DNA of 44,896 nt from Verrucomicrobiota bacterium (GTDB lineage: Bacteria > Verrucomicrobiota > Verrucomicrobiia > Opitutales > Seribacteraceae): positions 64,001-108,896 of the forward strand of contig JAOLZO010000004.1 in the NCBI GenBank assembly GCA_028343845.1, written 5' to 3'. The translations under genes and the position numbers were made by a program. Of the stretch, positions 1-8,632 are shown in pieces. The notes beneath the pieces were generated by a model that did no database searches, had not been told where the DNA came from, and worked only from the letters and a program-made list of their open reading frames with translations. Positions within the stretch are counted from its first letter, which is position 1, and every line of letters starts with the position of its first letter.

Positions 1-1287
1 CCTGCCAAAGCCAAAAGCATCATCTGGCTTCACATGACCGGCGCTCCTTCCCAAATGGACACCTTCGACTACAAGCCGGTGCTCAACAAAAACCACGGCA
101 AGCCCTTGCCGGACGCGGATTCCAAAACCGGCTTTTTCACGACAAGCGGCAAGTGCCTGGCCTCGCCCTTTGCCTTCAAGCAATACGGCGAATCCGGAGC
201 CTGGGTTTCCGATCTCTTTCCCCATCTATCCAATCACGTCGACGACATGGCTTTCATTTACTCCATGTATTCGCGCTCGAACAACCATACACCGGCCATG
301 CTCGAGCTTACCTCCGGATTCTTCCGTCAGGGCTTTCCCAGTATCGCCAGTTGGCTGATGTACGGACTCGGCACCCCCAACAAATCCTTGCCCGGATCTT
401 TTGTCTTTCATGCCCCCAAGAAGCCACGCGGCGAAGACCCAATCTGGTCTACAGGTTTCCTTCCCAAGATCTTTCAGGCCACCGCCATCGACGGCGGCAA
501 CAAGAAAGTCATCGACAACCTTGATCGTCTCGAAGACCTTTCCGACGACCAACAACGCTCCCAACTCGATGCCATCAAATTTCTCAACGATTCCCATAGA
601 ACGGAGCGTCTGCACACCTCCAACCTGGAAGCCCGGCAGGAAGCCTACGAGTTGGCTTACCGGATGCAAACCTCCGCGCCCAACGCCTTTAACCTGAATA
701 ACGAAACCGAATCCACCCGCAAACTCTACGGCATCGACACCAAAGAAACCGAACTGGTCGGTCGGCAGCTCTTGACCGCACGGCGTCTGGTCGAGCGCGG
801 TGTGCGCTTCATCCACGTTTTCGCGGGAACCAATGGCGGTGGCGGTGGCGTCAACGACGTTCCTTGGGATGGGCACAACGACATCAAAGCTAACCATACG
901 GTCGCTGCCCGGTCGGTCGACAAGCCAATGAGCGCTTTGCTCGCCGATCTCAAGCAGCGCGGTATGCTCGACGAGACTCTGGTGGTCTGGGGAGGCGAAT
1001 TCGGCCGCACTTCCGACTCGCAGGGCAACGGCACAGGTCGCGATCACAACCCCAATGCCTTCACCATGTGGTTTGCCGGCGGTGGGACCAAAGGTGGCGC
1101 TCAATATGGTCGAACCGACGACTTTGGCTACAAAGCGATCGAAAACCGAACCTCCGTCCATGACCTGCATGCCACCGTTCTACACCTGATGGGCCTGGAT
1201 CACGAGAAGCTCACTTACCGCCATAACGGTCGCGACTTTCGACTCACAGATGTCGCCGGTAACTTGATTCATGACATTCTGGCGTAG
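1..1287 (+). CDS. DUF1501 family protein, 5'-truncated by window edge
   Basis: This is the 3' part of a DUF1501 gene. The reading frame is open from base 1 (AKSIIWLHMTGAPSQMDTF), which matches the region just after the leader in complete DUF1501 proteins, so the ATG at 34 is internal and the true start lies outside the window. DUF1501 proteins belong to the alkaline phosphatase/sulfatase-like superfamily, usually have a twin-arginine leader and are exported. Their substrate is unknown. Visible family marks are GAPSQMDTFDYKP near the start, the segment SRSNNHTPAMLELTSGF, and near the end GGEFGRT followed by GRDHNPNAF. A complete relative is at 26177-27526. In PVC genomes such genes usually follow a DUF1549 or cytochrome partner, which would lie to the left. 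The family call is firm; the activity is not known. Confidence 0.93.
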   Translation, partial: PAKAKSIIWLHMTGAPSQMDTFDYKPVLNKNHGKPLPDADSKTGFFTTSGKCLASPFAFKQYGESGAWVSDLFPHLSNHVDDMAFIYSMYSRSNNHTPAMLELTSGFFRQGFPSIASWLMYGLGTPNKSLPGSFVFHAPKKPRGEDPIWSTGFLPKIFQATAIDGGNKKVIDNLDRLEDLSDDQQRSQLDAIKFLNDSHRTERLHTSNLEARQEAYELAYRMQTSAPNAFNLNNETESTRKLYGIDTKETELVGRQLLTARRLVERGVRFIHVFAGTNGGGGGVNDVPWDGHNDIKANHTVAARSVDKPMSALLADLKQRGMLDETLVVWGGEFGRTSDSQGNGTGRDHNPNAFTMWFAGGGTKGGAQYGRTDDFGYKAIENRTSVHDLHATVLHLMGLDHEKLTYRHNGRDFRLTDVAGNLIHDILA

Positions 1288-1505
1288 GTGATCGGGTTGA
1301 TTTGCCAAATAAAAATCTTAAAGAAAGACTCGAAGAATTAAGAAAGATTTTGGCGGATAAACAAAAGCCGCTGAAAAAAGGAGGGCTAGCAATACGCAAT
1401 TCACTTACAATCAGATAATTACAACTACCCGAAAAGGCTTCCCCCGAAACAAACTTTTTTTATCTTTTTTGTCCAAAATCAAGTAATAGCGGCAGAATTA
1501 TAATA

Positions 1506-2054
1506 ATGACGGTTGAATCTACAGAATCCGGCTCTGGCAGCTGTACGCACAAGGATTTCATCAGGCTTTTTCTCGAAGCCGAAAAAGATTTGTTGCGTTA
1601 CGTCATGGTATTGATCCCTAACGTCGCGGACGCCCGTGACGTGGTTCAGGAGGCAGCGGTGGCTCTTTGGGACAAAATCGATCAATACGATCCCAACAAA
1701 CCCTTTGCTCCTTGGGCCTGCCGTTTCGCGCTTAACGAAGCAAAAATGTTTCTGCGCAAGAAAGCACGGCAGAATCGGTTGAGCGACGAGGCAGTCGATC
1801 TGTTGGAAATCGAAAGAATGGAAAATGCGGACCGATTGGATGCCCGCAAGGATCACCTGAGAGAATGCCTGAGGACCTTGCCGAACAAGAATGCGGAGTT
1901 GGTCAAAGATTACTATTTTAACGAATTATCGGTCGAGGATCTGGGCAAACGGTTTGAGCGCAGCGTCGATGCAATCTACAAGACCTTGCAACGCGTCCGC
2001 CAGACCCTCCATGCCTGCATCGAAAACAAAATTCAAATGGAGGCTAAATTATGA
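1506..2054 (+). CDS. ECF-type RNA polymerase sigma factor, gvs1-like
   Basis: A 182-residue sigma-70 family protein. Region 2 lies at about residues 20-95 (FLEAEKDLLRYV, then ADARDVVQEAAVALWDKIDQYDP and PWACRFALNEA) and region 4 at about 115-172 (LRECLRTLPNK, then ELSVEDLGKRFERSVDAIYK as the helix-turn-helix). There is no region 1 or 3, as expected for an ECF factor. The wording fits the PVC-specific subgroup found beside FecR or LamG-type regulators. Its last four bases overlap the start of the next gene (ATGA at 2051-2054), so the two are translationally coupled and are very probably a sigma/anti-sigma pair. No good Shine-Dalgarno precedes the ATG. A TATAAT at 1499-1504 touches the start codon and is too close to serve as its -10 box. 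The targets are unknown; the neighbouring DUF1501 and sulfatase genes are plausible. Confidence 0.92.
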   Translation: MTVESTESGSGSCTHKDFIRLFLEAEKDLLRYVMVLIPNVADARDVVQEAAVALWDKIDQYDPNKPFAPWACRFALNEAKMFLRKKARQNRLSDEAVDLLEIERMENADRLDARKDHLRECLRTLPNKNAELVKDYYFNELSVEDLGKRFERSVDAIYKTLQRVRQTLHACIENKIQMEAKL

Positions 2055-3481
2055 AGGAAAAAGAACTTCGTAATCTAATCGACGGCCATTTGCGGGAAAA
2101 CTTGGACTTGGCCAGCGCGAAAAAGCTTTCGGATCACCTAAGCGAGAGTGCGGACGCCAGAAAACTCTACCTGGAAATGACCGATTTACATGCCAGCCTT
2201 GCGGTCGACGAAGCCTTGTGGGTCAAACAACCCGAATGGGCCGAAAAGGAGGAAACCAAAACCATCACTTCTTTCCGTTCCTATATACCTTGGGCTCTAG
2301 CCGCATCCGTGGTCTTCCTGCTGAGCCTCTTTCTCTTTCCCAAACCGAAAGAGGATCCGACCTTTGCCTTGATCAAGGACACCTATTCCGCGACCTGGGA
2401 AGGAGGCGACTTGACCACCGAGCAAGGAAGTCGCCTTCGAGACGGCACCCTTCGCTTGAGCGAAGGCTTGGTAACCTTGCAGTTTGACTCCGGTGCCGAG
2501 GTCACTCTGGAAGCCCCGGTTTCTCTTAAACTGATCGATTCGATGAAATGCGAATTGATCAACGGTACCGCCGTGACCTACGTCCCCGAATCGGCCCTTG
2601 GCTTTCGGATCATTACCCCCGAAGCGGACATTGTGGATTACGGCACCCGCTTTTCGGTTACCGTATTCGAAGAAACCGGCGAAACCCATACCCGCGTGAT
2701 GGAAGGAAAGGTTCAGGTGGAATACACTCGGACGGGTGAAATCGTCGCGTTAAGCGCCGGAGAGCGCCATACGGTGAAAGGCAATGGGTTCGCCATCCCG
2801 CCTGCGGAAACTTTTCGCGAGCTCGGGACCATCCCTGACAAACCTCTGCAACACGGACCGGAGTGGACTTTTTTCGAATCCTCCAAGGATGCCTTCGTCG
2901 GCCGAAGACCCAACCATCTTTTCGTCACCGACGACAAGGAAGTCGTGGACCTCCTCAAGGATTCTTACGACTCGGACGTCCACAACCATAATTCGAAGGT
3001 TTTGTTGCTGGTAAAGAATGCCATAAGCCAGGGCCCGATGAACCGGCAGGCGTATGTAAGTTTTGACTTGAGCGGGATAGACCGGACCCAAATTGAGGAG
3101 GCCGACTTTTTGCTGCACTTCGCCCCGAGCGGATGGGGTTTGGCGTCCCATTTGCCGGACAGCACATTCAACGTGTATGGATTGGCGGGTGAAGTTTCCG
3201 ATTGGGACGAAGCGAGCATCCGCGACGAATTTCCCGGCACCCCCGAAACCGTCTACCTGGGATCCTTCGTATTGGCCAAAGGGGTACAGAAAGGCCGTTT
3301 CGGAGTACGCACCGAAGACCTGACCAACTTCCTCAAGGCACGCACTCATTCTCAAGTCACCTTCATGGTCATGCGCGAAACCAAGGAAACCGAAGACGGT
3401 GGCCTCGTGCACGGGTTTGCAAGCCGGAGACACCCCACCCTGCCTCCGCCTACCCTGGCCATTCGCCTAAAGACTCCCTGA
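2051..3481 (+). CDS. FecR-type anti-sigma regulator with DNRLRE/CBM96-like sensor domain
   Basis: A 476-residue single-pass membrane protein. Residues 1-65 form a cytoplasmic helical segment (LRNLIDGHLRENLDLASAKK) of the kind that binds sigma factors. Residues about 79-97 are a membrane helix (WALAASVVFLLSLFLFP). Residues about 145-245 are a FecR domain, with the typical AEVTLEAPVSLKL and VDYGTRFSV strands. Residues about 280-476 look like a DNRLRE/CBM96-type beta domain (AYVSFDLSGIDRTQIEEADFLLHF, then a WDEASI segment and the closing RRHPTLPPPTLAI). The order places FecR and the beta domain outside the membrane. The inferred role is to hold the upstream sigma factor and release it on an envelope cue, possibly a glycan. 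The four-base overlap with the sigma gene supports this. Domain borders are approximate. Confidence 0.85.
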   Translation: MKEKELRNLIDGHLRENLDLASAKKLSDHLSESADARKLYLEMTDLHASLAVDEALWVKQPEWAEKEETKTITSFRSYIPWALAASVVFLLSLFLFPKPKEDPTFALIKDTYSATWEGGDLTTEQGSRLRDGTLRLSEGLVTLQFDSGAEVTLEAPVSLKLIDSMKCELINGTAVTYVPESALGFRIITPEADIVDYGTRFSVTVFEETGETHTRVMEGKVQVEYTRTGEIVALSAGERHTVKGNGFAIPPAETFRELGTIPDKPLQHGPEWTFFESSKDAFVGRRPNHLFVTDDKEVVDLLKDSYDSDVHNHNSKVLLLVKNAISQGPMNRQAYVSFDLSGIDRTQIEEADFLLHFAPSGWGLASHLPDSTFNVYGLAGEVSDWDEASIRDEFPGTPETVYLGSFVLAKGVQKGRFGVRTEDLTNFLKARTHSQVTFMVMRETKETEDGGLVHGFASRRHPTLPPPTLAIRLKTP

Positions 3482-3636
3482 GTCAAGAGGACACGCGCCC
3501 CCTCTTTCCAATCCTCGATTGGAGTTAGTTATAGGTTTGCCCACTTGGGCATGAGAATTCATTTTTATCCGGATTGTCGAATCCCCGTTTCCCCAAAGCG
3601 GGATGAGCCTCAATTCCCAGTTTCCTAAAGATTCCC

Positions 3637-5253
3637 ATGCACTTACAAAACCTACCCGTTTTCGCCCTTCTTTTTGCCTGCGTTTTGCTTGCCCCATCAT
3701 TTGGGGAAAAGACGGACCGGCCGAACGTCATCGTCTTTCTAGTTGATGACTACGACAAGCCCGAGACCAGCCCCTACGGAGGGAAAGTTCTGACTCCCAA
3801 CCTCGATCGGTTGGCAAAGGAAGGCATGATCTGCCACAACGCCCATGTGACCAGCACGGTGTGCACGCCATCGCGCTACACCTTCCTGACCGGACGCTAC
3901 GCAAGCTCTTCCCACTCCAAGACCTTTCTGGGAGAATGCCCGGAAGGCACGCAGGCGCTACCGGCCTTCAACGTCGGACTGGAGTCCGACCGGATGAACG
4001 TAGGAAGAGTGCTCGCGGATGCCGGGTATGCCACGGGTTTCGTAGGGAAGTATCACGTTCACGACATGGATCATGGGAATGAAGGGTCGCTATTCGGTGA
4101 TCTGGACGTCCCCAAGAACGCGGAGTACACCGAGGAAATCAACAAGCGGAAATTCAAACTCGAGAAATTACAAAGAGACTTAGTCAAAAAGAACGGGTTT
4201 TCCTGGGCCAAGAACATTTACTGGGGAAACCTCAAGAGTCCCTTCAAGGGACACAATCCGGACTGGACTGCTCAAGCCGCGCTGGAGTTTATCGAGGAAC
4301 ATAAGAACCAGCCTTTTTATCTCCACTGTTGCTCCACCCTTTTGCACGGTCCGAACGGAGAATGGTTCAAATCGATGATGGAAAAAGAGCTCGTTACCGG
4401 AGAGGGCTACTTGAAAAAACCCTTGGGACTGATCGATCGCGAATCGGTATGGAAACGCATTCAAAAGGCAGGCCTGACCGAAGCGGAGGTGGGATACCTT
4501 TGGATGGACGACAGCCTCGGGCTGATCCTCGACAAACTCGATGCCCTCGGAATTGCCGACAACACCATCGTGGTCTTCGTTTCCGATCATGGATCGGAAA
4601 GAAAAGGGTCCTTGATCAAGACCCGCGGAACCGAAATCCCCTGCCTGATCCGTTGGCCGAAAGTCATCAAGCCCGGCTCGGTCAGCCATGGCCTTTTGCA
4701 AAATACCGATTTTGTCCCTACCTGGTTCGAATTGGCCGGAGCCAAACCACCTGAAGATTATCACATGGATGGCAAAAGCTTGGTCCCAATGTTTGAAGAT
4801 CCTTCCGTTTCCATTCGCGAATTTATCTATGCCGAACAGGGACCGGCCCGCGCGATCAAAACGAAAGAATGGGAATACGTAAGCCTTCGCTATACAGACG
4901 AACAGATCGAAGCTGCCCAAGGCAACCGGGCGGACAGGGCATTCAAAACTTTCCTCGGTTTGAGTGGTGGAATTTCCCGGGCCAAGGATTTCCACCCTGG
5001 AACGTTTTCTGCCGACCAACTGTATCATCTCACTCATGATCCGGATTCGCAAAAGAACTTGGCGAAGGACAAAGGCTACGCCGTACAACTTCGCAAGATG
5101 AAGAACATGCTTACCAAATCGGTCAAGAAGATGGGTTCCCGACCCTACGGCGATTTCGTTCCCGGAAAAGGAACCAGTAATGCCGCCACCAGCCAGAAAA
5201 TATTGGACAAGCTCTCGGTTTATCACGCAAAAGAAAACAAAAAGAAGAAATAA
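3637..5253 (+). CDS. Exported sulfatase (S1 family, Cys-type)
   Basis: A 538-residue sulfatase with a Sec signal peptide (about residues 1-23, LPVFALLFACVLLAPSFG). The catalytic signature CTPSR, whose Cys76 would become formylglycine, is followed by TFLTGRY. Metal ligands come from FLVDD (residues 34-38) and VSDHGS. Two spots differ from most relatives: VDDYDKPETSPYGG replaces the usual DDMGYxDxxxYG loop, and GKYHVHD replaces GKWHLG. These changes line the substrate pocket and point to a different substrate from its neighbours. The C-terminus is lysine-rich. The protein would hydrolyse sulfate esters of carbohydrates in the periplasm or outside the cell; the substrate cannot be read from the sequence. 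It lies 155 bases after the FecR-type regulator and 56 bases before the next sulfatase. Confidence 0.93.
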   Translation: MHLQNLPVFALLFACVLLAPSFGEKTDRPNVIVFLVDDYDKPETSPYGGKVLTPNLDRLAKEGMICHNAHVTSTVCTPSRYTFLTGRYASSSHSKTFLGECPEGTQALPAFNVGLESDRMNVGRVLADAGYATGFVGKYHVHDMDHGNEGSLFGDLDVPKNAEYTEEINKRKFKLEKLQRDLVKKNGFSWAKNIYWGNLKSPFKGHNPDWTAQAALEFIEEHKNQPFYLHCCSTLLHGPNGEWFKSMMEKELVTGEGYLKKPLGLIDRESVWKRIQKAGLTEAEVGYLWMDDSLGLILDKLDALGIADNTIVVFVSDHGSERKGSLIKTRGTEIPCLIRWPKVIKPGSVSHGLLQNTDFVPTWFELAGAKPPEDYHMDGKSLVPMFEDPSVSIREFIYAEQGPARAIKTKEWEYVSLRYTDEQIEAAQGNRADRAFKTFLGLSGGISRAKDFHPGTFSADQLYHLTHDPDSQKNLAKDKGYAVQLRKMKNMLTKSVKKMGSRPYGDFVPGKGTSNAATSQKILDKLSVYHAKENKKKK

Positions 5254-5309
5254 GCTGATTTTGTTCTCCAAATCCGTAAGAGAATAAAGTTCGATTACGT
5301 ATAAACCTC

Positions 5310-7061
5310 ATGAATTCCCTTTTACGAAATCTCCTCATCGTTTCACTAGGCTCGCTTTCCGTATTGCACGGAGCGAATGCTCAAAAGCCCAACGTCGTGC
5401 TTTTCCTGGTCGACGATATGGGATGGATGGACAGCGGGGTCTATGGATCGAAATACTACGAAACGCCGCACATGGACAGGTTCGCCAAGCAGTCCATGCT
5501 GTTCACCGACGCCTACGCTCATCCGCTCTGCTCTCCAACCCGTGCATCCATCCTTACTGGCCAGTATCCATCCAGGCACGGCATAACCACCGCAAGCGGG
5601 CACCTGCCAGCCCGGCCCGAGGGGACGGCCCGCTACCCCAAGGGAGCCCCGCGCGACAAACCCTTGCTCTATGCTTCGAGCAAAAACTTTCTCGACCCGG
5701 ACCTCGTTACCCTAGCCGACGTTCTGTCTGAAAACGGTTACGTAACCGGACACTACGGAAAGTGGCATCTCGGCTTGGCTCCCGAGCACTGGCCTGAGGA
5801 ATACGGTTTCCAGTCAAGCTTTCATGCCCAACCAAGCCCAGGTCCGCCGGGGTCCAATTACTTTTCGCCCTACGGGGTGACCCAGACCAGAAAGCCCGGG
5901 CAAAAGGGACCGGTTGGAAACATCACCGACGGCCCGGAGGGAGAATACATAACCGACCGACTGACCGAGGAATCGATTGCCTTCATCGAGGCGAACAAAA
6001 ACAAGCCCTTCTTTCTGAACCTTTGGCAATACGGAGTCCACGGACCTTGGGGACACAAGGAAGAATACACTCAGGAGTTTGCCAAAAAAACCGATCCCCG
6101 AGGCGAGCAACGCAACCCCATCATGGCCTCCATGCTCAAGAGCGTGGATCAGAGCCTTGGCAGGGTCTTGGCCAAGATCGACGAGCTCGGACTGGCCAAG
6201 AACACGATCTTCATTTTTTACTCAGACAACGGAGGCAACGTTCACAGCAACCTTCCCGGCGACCAGAAGATCGCCAAGATCAAGCCGGGGCATCCCAGGT
6301 ATCCCCAGATTGAGGATTGGAGAAAGTGGGCCGGCCCCGAACCACCCACGAACAATGCTCCTTTGCGGGAGGGAAAGGCGAGAATTCACGAGGGAGGTCA
6401 ACGAGTCCCGCTTATGGTCCGGTGGCCGGGAAGAATCAAGGCAGGGTCAACGAGTGCAGAAATTGTCGCCGCCATCGATCTCTACCCCACCCTTCTTGAT
6501 GCGCTCGATCTGCCGCAACCCAAGGGTCACACCATCGACGGCGAATCCATACTGCCCGTGCTCGAGGGCAAGGGTTCGATCAAGCGCAAGGCCTACTTCA
6601 CTTGGTTTCCTCATCTCATTGGTGCGGTATCCGTACGGCAGGGTCCCTACAAGTTAATCAGACGCTTCGAGCCTCATGCGCAATTCCCCGAAATCATCGA
6701 GTTGTATGATCTCAAAAAAGATATCGGCGAAAGAAACAATTTGGCGGATAAGATGCCCGACCGGGTTAGAAAACTACAGGCGCTCATCGACGGCTTCGTC
6801 AAGAAAACCGGTGCTCTTTATCCCAAACCCAACCCCACTTACGACCCGGACTGGAAACCGGCTGCCAAGAAACCGGCGGCCAACCGACCGAGCCCCGAAG
6901 ACTTTCTACGTAAGCGGGACAAGGACAAGGACGGCTTCCTCACGTTCAAAGAGTACGTCGGCAACCCGGAAGGCCGGGACGTGCCCGCGCTCAAAAAGCA
7001 ATTTGGTCGACGCGATGGCAACGGCGACGGCAAGCTCACGTTGGCGGAATTAAGCAATTAA
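5310..7061 (+). CDS. Exported sulfatase with C-terminal EF-hand pair
   Basis: A 583-residue sulfatase with a signal peptide (residues 1-24, ending ANA). The active-site motif is CSPTRASILTGQYP (Cys74), with canonical metal segments FLVDDMGW, GKWHLG and YSDNGG. The final ~52 residues are an added calcium-binding tail with two EF-hand loops: DKDKDGFLTFKE and DGNGDGKLTLAE. A lysine/proline linker (PKPNPTYDPDWKPAAKKP) joins them to the catalytic part. The tail might stabilise the enzyme with Ca2+ or anchor it; this is inference. A decayed copy of the very end of this tail occurs at 8548-8613, so a related gene once lay there. The gene follows another sulfatase in the same direction with no terminator between. 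Confidence 0.94.
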   Translation: MNSLLRNLLIVSLGSLSVLHGANAQKPNVVLFLVDDMGWMDSGVYGSKYYETPHMDRFAKQSMLFTDAYAHPLCSPTRASILTGQYPSRHGITTASGHLPARPEGTARYPKGAPRDKPLLYASSKNFLDPDLVTLADVLSENGYVTGHYGKWHLGLAPEHWPEEYGFQSSFHAQPSPGPPGSNYFSPYGVTQTRKPGQKGPVGNITDGPEGEYITDRLTEESIAFIEANKNKPFFLNLWQYGVHGPWGHKEEYTQEFAKKTDPRGEQRNPIMASMLKSVDQSLGRVLAKIDELGLAKNTIFIFYSDNGGNVHSNLPGDQKIAKIKPGHPRYPQIEDWRKWAGPEPPTNNAPLREGKARIHEGGQRVPLMVRWPGRIKAGSTSAEIVAAIDLYPTLLDALDLPQPKGHTIDGESILPVLEGKGSIKRKAYFTWFPHLIGAVSVRQGPYKLIRRFEPHAQFPEIIELYDLKKDIGERNNLADKMPDRVRKLQALIDGFVKKTGALYPKPNPTYDPDWKPAAKKPAANRPSPEDFLRKRDKDKDGFLTFKEYVGNPEGRDVPALKKQFGRRDGNGDGKLTLAELSN

Positions 7062-7221
7062 CCAATTTTCAGCCTTTTTCTTCTGCCCAATACCGAGGAA
7101 TGGAATACCGACAAATCCACCCGAATATCACCTTGAATTAAAACTCGGAAGAAACTTATTGGAGTATAAGAATCAGCAGCATGCGGAAGAAAAACTCAAC
7201 TACGAGCCCCTTTAAATTCAT

Positions 7222-7267
7222 ATTCTTAGGTGTTTTTAAATGATTTTTTTTTGCTTGCTCTAAGAAT
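7222..7267 (+). promoter_or_regulatory. Inverted repeat upstream of the DPRG-repeat gene
   Basis: ATTCTTAG (7222-7229) and CTAAGAAT (7260-7267) form a perfect 8-bp inverted repeat around an AT-rich 30-base loop containing a nine-T run. It lies in the 264-base leader of the DPRG-repeat gene, about 60 bases before the ATG. A small second inverted repeat, AATGG/CCATT, is at 7271-7289. These could be a leader hairpin or an operator. The T-run lies in the loop rather than after the stem, so it is not a standard terminator of the preceding sulfatase. The rest of 7062-7325 shows no gene. Confidence 0.3.
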
Positions 7268-7325
7268 TTTAATGGTAGGTAATGCCATTTCTTAACTTAG
7301 CCTTCACCCTTAAATCATACCTACT

Positions 7326-8414
7326 ATGAAAATTACCTTATCTATGCTCGTGGTGTATCTCCTGGCCAGTTCAGGGTTACATTCTCAAGCAAATGATCCA
7401 AGAACCGCACCTCCACGTGATCCAAGAGGTCCTGCCGTCGACCCAAGAGGCGCTCCTCCACGTGATACAAGAGGACCCGCCGTCGACCCAAGAGGCGCTC
7501 CCCCACGCGACCCCCGTGGACCCGCCGTCGACCCAAGAGGAGCTCCTCCACGCGATCCAAGAGGCGCACCTCCTCCACGCGATACCAGAGGTGCTCCACC
7601 ACGTGATCCAAGAGGTCCCGCCGTCGACCCAAGAGGCGCTCCACCACGCGATCCTAGAGGCGCTCCTCCACGCGATCCTAGAACCGCTCCACCACGTGAT
7701 CCAAGAGGCCCCGCCTTCGATCCAAGAGGCGCTCCTCCTCGTGACCCTCGTGGTGTCAGAGCACCACGACCAGCAGCACGTGATCCAAGAGGTCCCGCCG
7801 TCGACCCAAGAGGCGCTCCTCCACGCGATCCAAGAGGCGCACCACCACGCGATCCAAGAGGCGCTCCTCCTCGTGACGACCAGCCTGGTGTAGGACAATC
7901 TGGAACCATCAGCGGTTTTGACGTAAGAAATGGTACCGTATCCGTAAACACTCCGGACGGTCCGATGATATTCGAAGTCAATGAAGGCACCGAGCTCACG
8001 GGTTTTGGTCGTGACTGGGACGGTCCTATCCTCAGACGCGGACAACGAGAATTGCCACAAGCTGTTGCCGACAACATTATGAGACAGTTAAGAGGACAAA
8101 CTGTTCGTTTGATGGTAAGAGGTCGAGCTATTGATCATATCGAGCTGCCACCTGCACGTGACCCAAGAGGTCCCGCTGTCGATCCTAGAACCGCTCCGCC
8201 ACGTGACCCAAGAGGTCCCGCTGTCGATCCTAGAGGCGCTCCGCCACGTGACCCAAGAGGTCCCGCCGTCGATCCTAGAGGCGCTCCGCCACGAGACCCA
8301 AGAGGTCCCGCTGTCGATCCTAGAACCGCTCCTCCGCGTGAGCCAAGAGGTCCCGCCGTCGATCCTAGAACCGCTCCACCACGCGACCCAAGAGGTGCTC
8401 CTCCTAGACGCTAA
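7326..8414 (+). CDS. Secreted DPRG/PPR repeat protein with small central domain
   Basis: A 362-residue exported protein that I cannot assign to a known family. Residues 1-22 are a signal peptide. Residues about 24-190 and 276-362 are low-complexity arrays built from the ~15-residue unit DPRGPAVDPRGAPPR and shorter DPRGAPPR variants, occasionally with T, E or F substitutions. Between them, residues about 195-275 form a folded-looking beta-rich segment (GTISGFDVRNGTVSVNTPDG, later GQTVRLMVRGRAIDHIEL) that recalls DUF5666-like small barrels. The arrays are rich in Pro, Arg and Asp and should be disordered. The DNA repeats are nearly perfect, so other frames stay open by accident. The gene has its own leader and a strong terminator, so it is a single-gene unit. 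Candidate roles are matrix or surface scaffold, polyanion binding, or mineral/metal binding; none is shown. Confidence 0.85.
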   Translation: MKITLSMLVVYLLASSGLHSQANDPRTAPPRDPRGPAVDPRGAPPRDTRGPAVDPRGAPPRDPRGPAVDPRGAPPRDPRGAPPPRDTRGAPPRDPRGPAVDPRGAPPRDPRGAPPRDPRTAPPRDPRGPAFDPRGAPPRDPRGVRAPRPAARDPRGPAVDPRGAPPRDPRGAPPRDPRGAPPRDDQPGVGQSGTISGFDVRNGTVSVNTPDGPMIFEVNEGTELTGFGRDWDGPILRRGQRELPQAVADNIMRQLRGQTVRLMVRGRAIDHIELPPARDPRGPAVDPRTAPPRDPRGPAVDPRGAPPRDPRGPAVDPRGAPPRDPRGPAVDPRTAPPREPRGPAVDPRTAPPRDPRGAPPRR

Positions 8415-8437
8415 AAACTAGCTCTAATTTCAATTCT

Positions 8438-8469
8438 GCCTTGCCCCATTCGGGGCAAGGCTTTTTTTT
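8438..8469 (+). terminator. Rho-independent terminator of the DPRG-repeat gene
   Basis: GCCTTGCCCC (8438-8447) pairs perfectly with GGGGCAAGGC (8452-8461) around an ATTC loop. Eight T residues follow (8462-8469). It starts 23 bases after the stop codon of the DPRG gene. Confidence 0.95.
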
Positions 8470-8547
8470 GCACTGACATCGTGATGAACATGTCGCTTAC
8501 AGCTTTTTCACGCAAAACCAGAACCATGTCCATTAGGCCGATTTCGA

Positions 8548-8613
8548 AAGCAATTCAGTAGACGCAATGGTAACGGCGATGCTAAGCTCACGCTGGCGGA
8601 ATTGAACAAATAA
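8548..8613 (+). pseudogene. Fossil of an EF-hand sulfatase C-terminus
   Basis: In one frame this stretch reads KQFSRRNGNGDAKLTLAELNK followed by TAA. It matches the last 21 residues and stop of the sulfatase at 5310-7061 (KQFGRRDGNGDGKLTLAELSN), with about 54 of 66 bases identical between 6996-7061 and 8548-8613. There is no start codon and no upstream coding continuity, and the calcium loop has lost two key positions (D to N, G to A). It ends 19 bases before the next sulfatase gene. The simplest reading is that a second EF-hand sulfatase once preceded that gene and was deleted except for its tail. Confidence 0.8.
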
Positions 8614-8632
8614 CAAACCTGCTATTATTCGC

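Noticed and set aside
1275..1418. Open frame without ATG reading NLKERLEELRKILADKQKP, perhaps a small gene or gene remnant between the DUF1501 and sigma genes.
   Set aside because: There is no start codon with a ribosome site, it is A-rich so Lys/Glu/Leu are expected by chance, and no family is recognisable.
1499..1504. Perfect TATAAT before the first sigma gene as its -10 box.
   Set aside because: It ends one base before the ATG, so transcription would begin inside the coding sequence.
7380..8410. Regular DNA repeats resembling a CRISPR array or a tandem-repeat locus, with long open frames in several other frames on both strands.
   Set aside because: The repeat encodes a continuous DPRG/PPR protein with signal peptide and folded core in one frame. 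Units vary in length, there are no unique spacers and no cas genes, and the other open frames are a by-product of the repeat.
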